This document shows positions 51,140 through 60,429 of a DNA stretch of 64,000 nucleotides, piece after piece; the first letter of the stretch is position 1; every line of letters begins with the position of its first letter. This DNA comes from Spirochaetota bacterium. GTDB lineage: Bacteria > Spirochaetota > UBA4802 > JAFGJZ01. The position numbers and the translations under genes were made by a program. Under the pieces are notes generated by a model, which did no database searches, was not told the DNA's origin, and saw only the letters and a list, made by a program, of their open reading frames with translations. The DNA lies in contig JAQIBV010000009.1 in NCBI GenBank assembly GCA_027858855.1, positions 1 to 64,000 of the forward strand, written 5' to 3'.

Positions 51140-51862
51140 CTACTGACGAATAGCCGCCAGCATCTCTTCGACCGCATTATGCATACCTATAAATACAGAT
51201 CGGGATATTATTGAATGCCCAATATTAACCTCCCGTAGAGAACTCATCTTTAATACGGGAGCAATGTTCTTGCAGGTAAGTCCGTGTCCTGCATTAACAA
51301 ATATCCCCAATCCAGACGCCTCCTCCGCTGAATCATAAAGCCTCTGTAATTCAATTCTCTGATCCTTCGCTTCGATCGCATTCGCATAAGAACCTGTATG
51401 AAACTCGACATAGGGTACAGATAAATCATCTACAATTTTCAGATCATCAACATTTGGCTCGATAAAAAGAGATACAATAATTCCCTTTTCGTTAAGCCTG
51501 GGAATAAGAACCTGCAAATCTTTTTTCATAGATGCAAGATTCAAGCCTCCTTCTGTAGTTAACTCTTCTCGTTTTTCGGGAACGATTGTTACCATATACG
51601 GGACAACATCCAGAGCAACCTCAACGACATCGGGAGAAATTGCCATCTCCATGTTCAGACGAGTTGTTACAGATTCTTTTAAACGATAGATATCGTTATC
51701 CTGAATATGTCGCCTATCTTCTCGAAGATGAGCAGTTATACAATATATATCACTCTGTTCGCAGATTTTAGCAGCCTCTACAACATCTGGGTATGGCACC
51801 CCGCGAACACGACTCAAGGTCGCTACATGATCTATATTAACACCCAATACCGGATATTTCAT
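51140..51862 (-). CDS. pdxJ: Pyridoxine 5'-phosphate synthase
   Basis: PdxJ condenses 1-deoxyxylulose 5-phosphate with 3-amino-2-oxopropyl phosphate to pyridoxine 5'-phosphate. The 240 residues have GVNIDHVATLSRVRGVPYPD at the start, the HLREDRRHIQDND segment and VNAGHGLTCKN. Its substrate DXP is made by dxs, encoded about 5 kb upstream in the window. It follows ybbR by 9 bp as the last gene of the folP-cdaA-ybbR-pdxJ run. Full length, no anomalies. Confidence 0.97.
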   Translation of the reverse strand: MKYPVLGVNIDHVATLSRVRGVPYPDVVEAAKICEQSDIYCITAHLREDRRHIQDNDIYRLKESVTTRLNMEMAISPDVVEVALDVVPYMVTIVPEKREELTTEGGLNLASMKKDLQVLIPRLNEKGIIVSLFIEPNVDDLKIVDDLSVPYVEFHTGSYANAIEAKDQRIELQRLYDSAEEASGLGIFVNAGHGLTCKNIAPVLKMSSLREVNIGHSIISRSVFIGMHNAVEEMLAAIRQ

Positions 51863-51871
51863 TAATATTTC

Positions 51872-52861
51872 CTACTTTTTAACTCGAATTGTAATAGTAT
51901 CAGGAACTACTGCTATTATTTGAGCCGAATTTACTTTTTTATTTATAATAGCCCTGACCCTGCTGGTGACACGTAGTGAGCTTACTTCCCGGCCATCCTT
52001 GGTAATAAACTGGGTTGAATCAATATTCGATAAATCTGTCCAAACCCGAATGTCGTTATGTTCGATACGCGGTACTGATTTGTCACTGGTTTTTATATAC
52101 ACCTTGATTTTTTTATCAGGAATAATATCATAATTGTAATTCTCCATCTTGCCGAAAAGCTCAATTGTCTGTTCATAGTCGATAACGTTTTGCATATTGA
52201 TAACCTGCACCGTAACCATGACATTCTCATCACTAACACCAGATACGGTATAGCCCTCCATGTCGAGTGGAACTGCCTCATGAATGCTCTCTGTTGCGTT
52301 AGCGACTGAAAGCGGCATCGTTTTAATCACATCAATATTCTGTATCTGATTATTAGCACCATATATGGTTACTCTATCAGGTTGCACAGTTATATTACCT
52401 TTTTGAAATCCGGGACTTACCTTCCCTGAAGTTTCGGGAACGACATAAACAGTTTTAGAAATCTTTTCTTCAACTGTTGCGAACATCCTGGTATCCATAA
52501 GTTTCAACGTAACGCTCTTTGGAAGATCCGGAGGTACAACAAGATCAACGTTATAGCGATATGTATGATTAACTTTGGGTTCTTTGAGATCAAGAAAAGC
52601 GCGTATGTTTTTCTTGTTAACAGCCTCTATATCTTCACTATTGCCCCTGATTTTAACAGTTACATACATCTTTTGAATATCAGAAACAACATACTCCGAA
52701 GACAGATTTTTTATCTCGGCCTTAACGCGAATGGCAAGTTCAGATTCTCCCTGCGTGCTGATATAAACCCATAGCATAACAGCCAGAAGAAGACAGATAA
52801 CCTTTGCGACAAAATCCTTTGATTTAATAAAATCAATTATCAATTCTTTCTGAGATATCAT
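51872..52861 (-). CDS. ybbR: YbbR-domain protein (CdaR-like)
   Basis: The 329 residues have one N-terminal transmembrane helix (about 17-36, VAKVICLLLAVMLWVYIS) and three to four YbbR repeats outside the membrane: for example KAEIKNLSSEYVVSDI, VTVKIRGNSEDIEAV, KGNITVQPDRVTIYGA. In Firmicutes the homologous CdaR binds the diadenylate cyclase CdaA and modulates c-di-AMP synthesis. Here the gene overlaps cdaA by 4 bp, so the pair is conserved. glmM, the usual third partner, is absent; pdxJ follows instead. Confidence 0.88.
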   Translation of the reverse strand: MISQKELIIDFIKSKDFVAKVICLLLAVMLWVYISTQGESELAIRVKAEIKNLSSEYVVSDIQKMYVTVKIRGNSEDIEAVNKKNIRAFLDLKEPKVNHTYRYNVDLVVPPDLPKSVTLKLMDTRMFATVEEKISKTVYVVPETSGKVSPGFQKGNITVQPDRVTIYGANNQIQNIDVIKTMPLSVANATESIHEAVPLDMEGYTVSGVSDENVMVTVQVINMQNVIDYEQTIELFGKMENYNYDIIPDKKIKVYIKTSDKSVPRIEHNDIRVWTDLSNIDSTQFITKDGREVSSLRVTSRVRAIINKKVNSAQIIAVVPDTITIRVKK

Positions 52862-53667
52862 TTTATTGAATACCTCTCTTCATACGCAGTTTTCGGATTC
52901 ATAAAGAAAAGTATAATATTTTTGAGTTCTTCGCGTTTAATTCGCGGAAAAATTTTGCTATTAACCATTATTGCAATTTGTCCCGTCTCTTCTGATGTAA
53001 GAATCACAAGTGCATCAGTCTCTTCCGCAATTCCAAGGCCAGCACGGTGCCTTGCACCATGGTTCTTACGAAGTTGACGAGAATCACTAAGTGGCAGATA
53101 ACAGGCTGCGGAAACGATCTTTCCCTGTTGTACAATCAAAGCACCGTCATGAAGTTCGGTATTCGGGAAAAAAATTGTCCTTATAAGCTCTTCAGTTATT
53201 CCAGCATTAATTACAACCCCGGAGTCGGCATAACTGCGTAAGGAGTTATCCCGTTCAAAAACGATGAGAGAGCCTATCCTCTCCTCCGCCATCGCTGCAA
53301 TAGCATTTACTAATTCGTCAAGATGAAGAGAATCCTCTGGATCGATGTTTGCAAGCCAGCTACTCTGTCCGATACGACTGATGACCCTTCGCAGTTCGGG
53401 CTGAAAAAGAATAATTATTGCGATGAAGAAATATGAAGTCATGGCTGTTATAAGCCAGGTTAATGTTTCAAAATGAAGCAATTTAGCAACAATCCACAGA
53501 ATAAAAACAAAAAGGAAACCGCGCAAAAGTTGAATAGCCTTGGTTTTTACAAGATAAGTGTAGGCAATATAGAAAATAACTGCTACAAGAACAATGTCGA
53601 TAACATTCCGAAGATAATCCCAGAACATCGACAACCAATATACCAACTTATATAAAAAAAGATCCAT
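52858..53667 (-). CDS. cdaA: Diadenylate cyclase CdaA (c-di-AMP synthesis)
   Basis: This 269-residue enzyme makes c-di-AMP from two ATP. Three N-terminal transmembrane helices (about 22-90) precede the DAC domain. The ATP/metal motifs DGALI (D174-G175-A176) and GARHRAG (R206-H207-R208) are intact, so it should be active. Adjacent ybbR encodes its regulator; folP lies 5 bp upstream. c-di-AMP usually controls potassium and osmolyte transport and cell-wall homeostasis; no phosphodiesterase or K+ channel is in the window. The DHH protein at 13.2 kb lacks the transmembrane/GGDEF part of GdpP, though NrnA-like DHH enzymes may take the linear product pApA. Confidence 0.95.
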   Translation of the reverse strand: MDLFLYKLVYWLSMFWDYLRNVIDIVLVAVIFYIAYTYLVKTKAIQLLRGFLFVFILWIVAKLLHFETLTWLITAMTSYFFIAIIILFQPELRRVISRIGQSSWLANIDPEDSLHLDELVNAIAAMAEERIGSLIVFERDNSLRSYADSGVVINAGITEELIRTIFFPNTELHDGALIVQQGKIVSAACYLPLSDSRQLRKNHGARHRAGLGIAEETDALVILTSEETGQIAIMVNSKIFPRIKREELKNIILFFMNPKTAYEERYSIK

Positions 53668-53672
53668 GTTTT

Positions 53673-54482
53673 CTACACCTTTTCTGTTTTGAGCATTTTA
53701 AGCGACTCAAACGCCAGTTTATGTTCCTTAACATCATGAACCCGAATAATCGTGGCTCCACAATACAGAGCTATACTGTTTAAAGCAATTGTTGCCGGTA
53801 ATCTGTCTTCAGCCGTTTCATAAAGAGCCCCAATCAGAGACTTACGAGAAAGACCAATAAGCAGAGGGTAACCAAGCGATAAAAAAGAATCAAGCGATGA
53901 TAAAATCTGGTAATTATCATGAACACTTTTCCCAAAACCGATTCCTGGATCAACTATAATTTTGTTTCGGCTAATCCCCTTGTCAATAGCATATGTAATT
54001 TGCTCTTCAAGAAAACGTACAACCTCTTCAACCACATCGGTATAATCAGTTCGTTGCATCATGACGTCCGGCCTACCCGGTGTGTGCATCAGAACAATAG
54101 TAGCATTATAACTTGCAACAATATCTGCCATATTAGTATCAAATGTCATTCCACTAATATCATTAATAATAGCAGCGCCAACATCCAAAGCAGCCTTAGC
54201 AACCTCGGCCTTTGTAGTATCAACTGAAACTGGAACTTTACCAAGACGAACAACTTCTTTGATTACTGGAATAACCCGCCCGATCTCTTCTTTGGCTGAT
54301 ACCGAAGCTGCACCGGGCCTTGTAGACTCACCACCAACATCAATAATGTCTGCTCCCTCATCAATAAGCCTCAAGGCATGATCAATTGCAAGTTGAGAGT
54401 CATAATAGTGATTACCATCAAAAAATGAATCAGGAGTAATATTTACTATCCCCATTATCTTAATATCGGCTGATACTTTCAT
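53673..54482 (-). CDS. folP: Dihydropteroate synthase
   Basis: FolP joins 6-hydroxymethyl-dihydropterin diphosphate with p-aminobenzoate, giving dihydropteroate. The 269 residues show GIVNITPDSFFDG, DVGGESTRPGA, INDISGMTFD, DPGIGFGK and RKSLIGALY, all typical. It is 12 bp after the porV-like gene and 5 bp before cdaA. folE2 at 4.8 kb supplies the pathway start, but folB and folK are not in the window. The folP-cdaA pairing recurs in several phyla. Confidence 0.97.
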   Translation of the reverse strand: MKVSADIKIMGIVNITPDSFFDGNHYYDSQLAIDHALRLIDEGADIIDVGGESTRPGAASVSAKEEIGRVIPVIKEVVRLGKVPVSVDTTKAEVAKAALDVGAAIINDISGMTFDTNMADIVASYNATIVLMHTPGRPDVMMQRTDYTDVVEEVVRFLEEQITYAIDKGISRNKIIVDPGIGFGKSVHDNYQILSSLDSFLSLGYPLLIGLSRKSLIGALYETAEDRLPATIALNSIALYCGATIIRVHDVKEHKLAFESLKMLKTEKV

Positions 54483-54494
54483 TATAATAAATCC

Positions 54495-55520
54495 TTAAAA
54501 CAGATAAGCAAAACTTACAGTATGATTGTAGCCAAGGTCAATGTTATCAACTGATAGTGCATAGGCAAAATCGGAATTAAAAACTGTAAAAATACAACCG
54601 GTCGAAAACAGAGACTCTTTTACTCCGAGCAAAAATGAGACATTAGAAAAAAGATCATATTTAACACCAAACTTAAACTCACTACCCTCATCTTCAAATT
54701 TTTTGATTAATCCTGCTGATACTGTCATGTTAGCAGTTCGTGAAAGAATAGCAACATTAAACCGGAAAACCGGCTTGCCAAACTCATATTCATCACGGGC
54801 ATTATCAAGTTGATTGGCCCGAAGCAGACCTATTCCGACATCCTGAACAACAAATCCAATCTGAATAAGAGGGATGAAATCAGTTTGAATACCTATGTCA
54901 AAAGCCGAACCGGCATAATTGGTATGATCAATATTTTCATATAGGCCTTTGGCAGTAATTCCTATCGAAGCGTACTCGGTAGGATATGCAAAAGAAAAAT
55001 AGGAAACACCTGCCTGATATGCAGTATTTCCGGTGTGTGTTCCACTTTCATTATATGTATCAATATCATCCGAGTAGATACCAAAGGCACCAATCCCCAG
55101 AACCGCATTGTATATATTAAAAGCCCCACCAATAAATGCCGCCTCCCGTTCTGCCTGAAGAATAGTAGCGGACGATCCTATCTGAAAAAAGAATTTCGGA
55201 GTATCATCTGAAAGAAGCTCAAGATCTCGTTCAGATATTTTATTGATTTTATTTTCATGAAGATTAATACGAACGTCTTCACGAATGCTTCTTTTACGTC
55301 GCCGAAGATGTGTCAAACCAGCAGGATTCCAGTATATGGAAAAGACATCATTGCTAATAGCTTCAACAGCAGTTCCCATGGCTACATTATGCGCACCCAC
55401 AAGGCCGGAACGGGAAAAAGCTCCTCTTACCCCGGTACTCTCTCCATGAAGAGAAGTAGAAAAAAGACAAGCAGCTGTAAAAATATAAAGAAGATTCTTA
55501 CGATTACATATTATATTCAT
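54495..55520 (-). CDS. PorV/PorQ-like outer-membrane protein (UPF0164 type)
   Basis: The 341-residue protein has a signal peptide (to about residue 27, TSLHGES) and then the family opening SRSGLVGAHNVAMGTAVEAI with SIYWNPAGL. A 12-14-stranded barrel of aromatic/Gly strands follows, ending in a terminal phenylalanine (VSFAYLF). In Bacteroidetes PorV shuttles type IX-secreted proteins to the surface; related proteins exist in other FCB lineages without T9SS. An FlgD/T9SS-like Ig protein is encoded 132 bp upstream on the same strand. An extended -10 promoter precedes it. The barrel and family are well supported; a T9SS role is inference. Confidence 0.8.
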   Translation of the reverse strand: MNIICNRKNLLYIFTAACLFSTSLHGESTGVRGAFSRSGLVGAHNVAMGTAVEAISNDVFSIYWNPAGLTHLRRRKRSIREDVRINLHENKINKISERDLELLSDDTPKFFFQIGSSATILQAEREAAFIGGAFNIYNAVLGIGAFGIYSDDIDTYNESGTHTGNTAYQAGVSYFSFAYPTEYASIGITAKGLYENIDHTNYAGSAFDIGIQTDFIPLIQIGFVVQDVGIGLLRANQLDNARDEYEFGKPVFRFNVAILSRTANMTVSAGLIKKFEDEGSEFKFGVKYDLFSNVSFLLGVKESLFSTGCIFTVFNSDFAYALSVDNIDLGYNHTVSFAYLF

Positions 55521-55600
55521 AAGCGACCATTATCTTGAAAAAGATTTTTAAAAACTGAGCTTTTCTGATGTATTTATTAAAAAACTTTATTGAATGGGAG

Positions 55601-55609
55601 ATTATAACA
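55601..55609 (-). promoter_or_regulatory. Extended -10 promoter upstream of the porV-like gene
   Basis: TGTTATAAT on the minus strand, a perfect extended -10, lies about 80 bp before the porV-like start. No convincing -35 is found at 16-18 bp. It could drive the porV-folP-cdaA-ybbR-pdxJ run. Confidence 0.6.
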
Positions 55610-55652
55610 ATTAAATTCGTAACAAGAGAACTATATTGCAAATAGATATGTC

Positions 55653-56051
55653 TCATTTTTTTACCAGAAAACGAATAATATTTTTTGTAATCGAACCGGA
55701 GGCAAGGTCTTCAACAGAAACCTTTAAAATATAGAGCCCACTTGAGACCCTCTGCCCACTTGAACTGTATCCTTTCCAACGTACAGGGAAAGATGTATAG
55801 CGCTTTTTGAAAATCTTGTCTCCTGTAATATCGTATATTTCAATATCTATCGTAACTGAAGTTGAAGCATAACGTGACTCGGTATCAGAAATAGTAAGTG
55901 AACCACGGGATGGAATATATGGTACCGGATAGGCAATAATTCCTTTTGGAGCAGCGAAGGACACAGAAAAAGAACACAACAAAATTGTAAAACAGATCAA
56001 ACTTTTTATTACTAGGTTATCAGGCACATTTTTATCATTCGAAATTTTCAT
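55653..56051 (-). CDS. Small secreted protein with a FlgD/T9SS-sorting-type Ig domain
   Basis: The 132 residues begin (ATG 56051 with AGGAG) with a signal peptide (SLICFTILLCSFSVSFAAPK). A single domain like the FlgD Ig-like or type IX C-terminal sorting module follows: IAYPVPYIPSRGSLTI, IEIYDITGDKIFKK, then WKGYSSSGQRVSSGLYIL. Such domains normally end large secreted enzymes; here one stands alone with only about 10 residues of linker. It lies directly upstream of the porV-like gene. It could be a carrier or surface-anchor unit, or a truncated remnant of a longer cargo; there is no sign of a preceding coding stretch in frame. Confidence 0.68.
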   Translation of the reverse strand: MKISNDKNVPDNLVIKSLICFTILLCSFSVSFAAPKGIIAYPVPYIPSRGSLTISDTESRYASTSVTIDIEIYDITGDKIFKKRYTSFPVRWKGYSSSGQRVSSGLYILKVSVEDLASGSITKNIIRFLVKK

Positions 56052-56118
56052 TACTGTTCTCCTGTTTCCCAACTATATGTTACATTTAATTCAGTTGTAA
56101 AGCAGAATAAAATTGAAA

Positions 56119-56910
56119 CTATTTCAACTCATCCCAGGCATGTTCGACTATAACGTCAACATTCGGCATTTGAAAAGGCTCAGTGTCATAAACAGAGAAA
56201 TAGAGCAGAAATTCAATATTTCCCTTTGGGCCGGTAATTGGTGAGAATGTTAATCCTGCCGGTTTACAACCTGCTTTTTCTAAAGATGAAAGAACTCTTA
56301 AAAGAATTATTTTGTGAATTTCAGGAGACCTGATTACCCCTTTTTTATGCTCTGAGCGTTCAGCTTCAAATTGAGGTTTTATAAGAGCAACACCGGTGGC
56401 TTTTGGGAAAAGATCTCTGATTACCGGAAATATTTTTGTGAAAGAGATGAAAGAGAGATCAGCAGAAACAAAAGAGATCAAATCATCATTAAAGTCAGAT
56501 ATCTGCAGATGGCGTGCATTAGTACGCTCCATCACAACAACACGCTCATTAAAGCGAAGTGAGTAATCAAGCTGTCCATACCCAACATCAACAGCATAAA
56601 CCCTGACTGCACCTCGCTTTAACATACAATCCGTAAAACCACCGGTTGACGCGCCAAGATCTGTCGCTATCACACCTTGAAGATCAATGCCGAATGAATC
56701 GAGTGCCTTTTCCAGTTTGTATCCACCCCGGCTAATAAAGGCTCCTTTAGGGCGTGCTACAGTTATGTTTTCGGTGCCCTCAACTTTACGCGAGACATCA
56801 TAACAGGTTTCGCCGTCAATTTTTACCCAGCCTGCCAGTAGTTCCTTTTTTGCCTGTTCACGAGAACTACTCTTACCCGAAACTGATAGATATTTATCAA
56901 TCCGTTCCAT
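56119..56910 (-). CDS. tlyA: TlyA family rRNA 2'-O-methyltransferase (S4 and FtsJ domains)
   Basis: The 263-residue protein has an N-terminal S4 RNA-binding domain (RIDKYLSVSGKSSSREQAKK) and an FtsJ-like methyltransferase with the SAM loop DLGASTGGFTD (84-94), the DVGYGQLDYSLR stretch and LIKPQFEAE carrying a catalytic lysine. TlyA proteins methylate ribosomal RNA riboses; some are called haemolysins. ATG 56910 has GAAGG in front; an ATG 12 bp earlier is possible. It overlaps dxs by 14 bp, an old bacterial pairing. Confidence 0.9.
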   Translation of the reverse strand: MERIDKYLSVSGKSSSREQAKKELLAGWVKIDGETCYDVSRKVEGTENITVARPKGAFISRGGYKLEKALDSFGIDLQGVIATDLGASTGGFTDCMLKRGAVRVYAVDVGYGQLDYSLRFNERVVVMERTNARHLQISDFNDDLISFVSADLSFISFTKIFPVIRDLFPKATGVALIKPQFEAERSEHKKGVIRSPEIHKIILLRVLSSLEKAGCKPAGLTFSPITGPKGNIEFLLYFSVYDTEPFQMPNVDVIVEHAWDELK

Positions 56911-58777
56911 TGAGACCTTCATACAGTTGCTCGGCTATCTGATCTGGCAGTAGAGAATAAATTTGATCTATCTGTTCAACAGTTCCGTGGCATATGAATT
57001 CAGCGGGATATCCAAAATCACGGATGTTTCGCTGACGCAAGTCGGGATTAAGTGATGCAAGAATAGCTTCACCGAGCCCCCCTGAAAGGTAATGATCCTC
57101 AATCACAGAGTAATGATTATGCAAAGCAATAATGCGATTTATTTCCTGCATTGGCAATGGAGAAATCGAATGTAGATTCAGCACTGTGCAACTAATATTT
57201 TTAATACGTAAGGCACTTGCAACCTGAAGAGCATATGATCTCTTGATGCCGGCAGTAATAAGAAGAATGTCGCTACCACCTTCGTACAGATCAATCCCAA
57301 ACGGATCATATGACAGATCTGAATCGCCGTCTTCGGCACAGCCACGCGGGTATCTTATAGCACATGGGCCGGTAATCATATTACCGGCACTGTACTCAAT
57401 AACGGAACGCAATTGTGAGGAATCGGCAGGTGTAAAGATCTTCAAACCGGGAATTGAACGTGTAAATGAAATGTCAAAGAGACCATGATGAGTCTCTCCG
57501 TCTTCACCGACTAGACCGGCTCTATCAATAAGAAATCGTACTGGAAGATCCATGGCGGCAACGTCGTGAATGAGTTGATCATACCCACGCTGAAGGAAGG
57601 TTGAATAAACTGCAAAAAAAGGCTTATAACCATTTTTAGCAAGAGCTGCTGCAAATGTTACTGCATGCTGTTCGGCAATACCGACATCAAAGAATCGATC
57701 AGGGTATATCTTTGAAAAATCGTCAAGACCGGTACCTGCGGTCATTGCAGCCGTTATTGCAATAATGAGCGGATCATCTTTAGCCAACGCGCAGAGAGTT
57801 GCACCGACAACATCCGAGAGAGACTCTTTTTTTTCTGATTTGGGCAAACCAGTTTCTATATTAAAGGGAGAAACACCATGATACATTTCGGGGTTATTCT
57901 CGGCCGGTACATACCCCTTTCCCTTTACTGTGCGAATGTGAACAATTTTTGGTCCGTTATTAATTACCTTAAGCTTGTTAAATATGTCTATAAGATGTGT
58001 AAGATTATGACCATCAACGGGCCCAAAGTAACGAATACCCAGGTCTTCAAAAAGTTTACCGGGAGTAATGATGTCTTTAATGTATTTCTTGGTTGTTTGA
58101 GCAAGCCGCTCAACTGCACGACCAAAAAAGGGAATAGAACGAAAAAAACGGTAAATTTGACGGCGCGTCTTGTTGTAAAAACGCCCTGTAATTATATCTG
58201 TAAAATATTCAGAGAGTGCTCCGACATTTTCTGATATTGAATGATCATTATCATTGAGTACAATAATTACATCCCGCTTCATGTGCCCTATGTGGTTAAG
58301 AGCCTCAAAGGCCATACCACCAGTCATAGAACCATCGCCAATTACAGGAATTACCTGATAATGCTGATTTTTTAAATCGCGTGCACACACTTCACCGGCT
58401 GCAAGTGAAAGCGAAGTACTGCTATGGCCTACATTGTAACTGTCATATAATGACTCACTGATTTTTGGGAAACCACTCATTCCTCCGCATTGGCGCAGTG
58501 TAGAAAAGATACCATGTCGCCCCGTTAGAAGTTTATGTGCATATGACTGATGACCGACATCCCAGATGATACGGTCAGTAGGAGTATCAAAGACATAGTG
58601 AAGCGCGATGGAGAGTTCGACTACACCAAGAGAAGAGGCAAGATGTCCTCCGTTTTCAGAAACAACAGAAATAATCTGACTGCGAATTTCAGCGGCAAGC
58701 TCCGTCAACTCACGGGTTGAAAGCTTTTTTAGTTGAGCGGGATTTTGAATTTTTTCAAGAAGCACATATCTTTCCAT
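56897..58777 (-). CDS. dxs: 1-deoxy-D-xylulose-5-phosphate synthase
   Basis: Dxs condenses pyruvate and glyceraldehyde 3-phosphate into DXP, the entry of the MEP isoprenoid pathway and a precursor for thiamine and pyridoxal (pdxJ in this window). The 626 residues carry the TPP motif GDGSMTGGMAFEALNHIG (around 150) with LNDND, the glutamate in DVGIAEQHAVTFAAAL, and GETHHGLFD. The start lies three bases after a perfect hairpin (58781-58810) that contains the region where its ribosome site should be. rny is just upstream, tlyA just downstream. Confidence 0.97.
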   Translation of the reverse strand: MERYVLLEKIQNPAQLKKLSTRELTELAAEIRSQIISVVSENGGHLASSLGVVELSIALHYVFDTPTDRIIWDVGHQSYAHKLLTGRHGIFSTLRQCGGMSGFPKISESLYDSYNVGHSSTSLSLAAGEVCARDLKNQHYQVIPVIGDGSMTGGMAFEALNHIGHMKRDVIIVLNDNDHSISENVGALSEYFTDIITGRFYNKTRRQIYRFFRSIPFFGRAVERLAQTTKKYIKDIITPGKLFEDLGIRYFGPVDGHNLTHLIDIFNKLKVINNGPKIVHIRTVKGKGYVPAENNPEMYHGVSPFNIETGLPKSEKKESLSDVVGATLCALAKDDPLIIAITAAMTAGTGLDDFSKIYPDRFFDVGIAEQHAVTFAAALAKNGYKPFFAVYSTFLQRGYDQLIHDVAAMDLPVRFLIDRAGLVGEDGETHHGLFDISFTRSIPGLKIFTPADSSQLRSVIEYSAGNMITGPCAIRYPRGCAEDGDSDLSYDPFGIDLYEGGSDILLITAGIKRSYALQVASALRIKNISCTVLNLHSISPLPMQEINRIIALHNHYSVIEDHYLSGGLGEAILASLNPDLRQRNIRDFGYPAEFICHGTVEQIDQIYSLLPDQIAEQLYEGLNGTD

Positions 58778-58780
58778 AAT

Positions 58781-58810
58781 GGTGTACTGCTCAACTCTGA
58801 ACAGTACACC
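58781..58810 (-). promoter_or_regulatory. Hairpin covering the dxs ribosome-binding region
   Basis: GGTGTACTG and CAGTACACC form a perfect 9-bp stem with a 12-base loop. The stem ends three bases before the dxs ATG, so the only purine-rich sequences (AGAG, TTGAG) lie in the loop. There is no U-tract. This may control dxs translation or be a processing site for the rny-dxs message. Confidence 0.65.
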
Positions 58811-58833
58811 GATAAAATATAATACAAGAGAAC

Positions 58834-60375
58834 TTATTTTGCATATTCAAGGACACGTGTTTCACGGATTACGATAACACGTACGATTCCCGGATATTTG
58901 AGTTCTGATTCAATTCGGGCTGCAATCTCACGAGCAAGAAATTCAGCCTTCTCATCATTTACTATATCATTGGCCACGATAACGCGTATTTCACGACCAG
59001 CCTGTATTGCAAAAGATTTATCGACACCGGTAAAGCTGTTTGCAATATTTTCCAGATCCTCAAGCCGCTTCAGATAGTTATCCAAAGATTCACGGCGGGC
59101 CCCAGGCCGTGAAGCTGATATAGCATCGGCAATCTGAATAATGTATGCTTCAAAAGTTGCCGGCTCCTTATCGTTATGGTGAGAAGCGATGATATTAACG
59201 ACCTTGTCATTTTCTCCGAATTTTTTTGCCATTTCGGATCCGACAATAGCATGAGCTCCTTCACCCTCTACAACACTGCCTTTACCTATATCATGGAGTA
59301 ATCCGGCTCGTTTAGCAAGCTGAACATCCAACTTTAATTCACCTGCGATTATTCCAGCAATATTTGCTACTTCGATACTATGACCAAGAACATTCTGTCC
59401 ATAACTGCTTCGATACTTGAGTTTTCCAATATGATAAAGAGCATCGCTGTTTAAACCGGGTATTCCAAGTTCAAAAGCAGCCTTCTCGCCCTCGTCCATT
59501 ATGTTATCTTCAATCTCTTTTGTTACCTTTTCTACGACCTCTTCAATTCTCGCCGGATGTATGCGACCGTTCAGAATAAGTCGCTCTAGTGAAAGGCGGG
59601 CAATCTCACGGCGAATTGGATCGTGACCGGAAATTACAACCACTTCAGGAGTGTCATCAATAATCATATCGACACCAGTTAGGTTTTCAAGCGTTCTAAT
59701 GTTTCGTCCTTCACGTCCGATGATGCGCCCCTTCATATCATCTGAAGGAAGAGAAACAGTTGTTACTGTGTTTTCGGAAGTGTACTCTGTAGCATTGCGT
59801 TGAATGGCCGATACAACTATTTCTTTGGCTTTTTTATCGGCGGTACGTCTGGCCTCTTCTTCAATTTTATTGATCAGTTTTAATGACTCGAAGCGTACAG
59901 TATCTTCCAGCTCTTTTAAGAGCATCATCTTGGCCTGATCCTGAGTAAGATTGGCAATTTTTTCAAGTTCCTGACGATATCGTTCGAATTCATTCTGAAG
60001 TTCGGCTTCAATCTTCTGATTTTCAGCCTCTCGATGAACGATATCACGCTCCTTCTTTTCAAGTTCGCTGTTTTTAAAATCAAGAGATTCCTCTTTCTGC
60101 ATTATGCGCTTTTCAACAATTGTCAACTCTCCTCGTCGTTCACGCATTTCCCGTTCAAGAAGGTTTTTCTCCTGAATTAACTGATCTTTTACTTCAAGCA
60201 ATAACTCTTTACGTTTGTTCTCTGCATCACGCATAGCATCTTGTAAAATACGTTGTGCCCGTGATTCTGCAGAATTTAGACTTAATTTTCCTTTATACGA
60301 ACGTACCAGGTAGCCGGCAATACCGCCTAGAATTAGACCTAATACACAAAGGAGGATAGAAGTAAAAAGTGGCAT
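58834..60375 (-). CDS. rny: Ribonuclease Y
   Basis: RNase Y is a membrane-anchored endoribonuclease that starts mRNA decay. The 513 residues run in the standard order: an N-terminal transmembrane helix (about 4-24), a long coiled-coil (30-180, rich in Glu/Arg), a KH domain with GRIIGREG (around 217), then an HD domain with LLHDIGKGS near 360 and IIASHHNDKEP. All key residues are present. It sits between coaD (54 bp upstream) and dxs (56 bp downstream). A fold-down of dxs expression through the hairpin at 58781 would be in keeping with RNA-level control, but is not shown. Confidence 0.97.
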   Translation of the reverse strand: MPLFTSILLCVLGLILGGIAGYLVRSYKGKLSLNSAESRAQRILQDAMRDAENKRKELLLEVKDQLIQEKNLLEREMRERRGELTIVEKRIMQKEESLDFKNSELEKKERDIVHREAENQKIEAELQNEFERYRQELEKIANLTQDQAKMMLLKELEDTVRFESLKLINKIEEEARRTADKKAKEIVVSAIQRNATEYTSENTVTTVSLPSDDMKGRIIGREGRNIRTLENLTGVDMIIDDTPEVVVISGHDPIRREIARLSLERLILNGRIHPARIEEVVEKVTKEIEDNIMDEGEKAAFELGIPGLNSDALYHIGKLKYRSSYGQNVLGHSIEVANIAGIIAGELKLDVQLAKRAGLLHDIGKGSVVEGEGAHAIVGSEMAKKFGENDKVVNIIASHHNDKEPATFEAYIIQIADAISASRPGARRESLDNYLKRLEDLENIANSFTGVDKSFAIQAGREIRVIVANDIVNDEKAEFLAREIAARIESELKYPGIVRVIVIRETRVLEYAK

Positions 60376-60429
60376 GGTTTCCCCCTGATAGATTTCAATA
60401 GTGGCCGGCTCAGAATAGCAAAATTGGAG

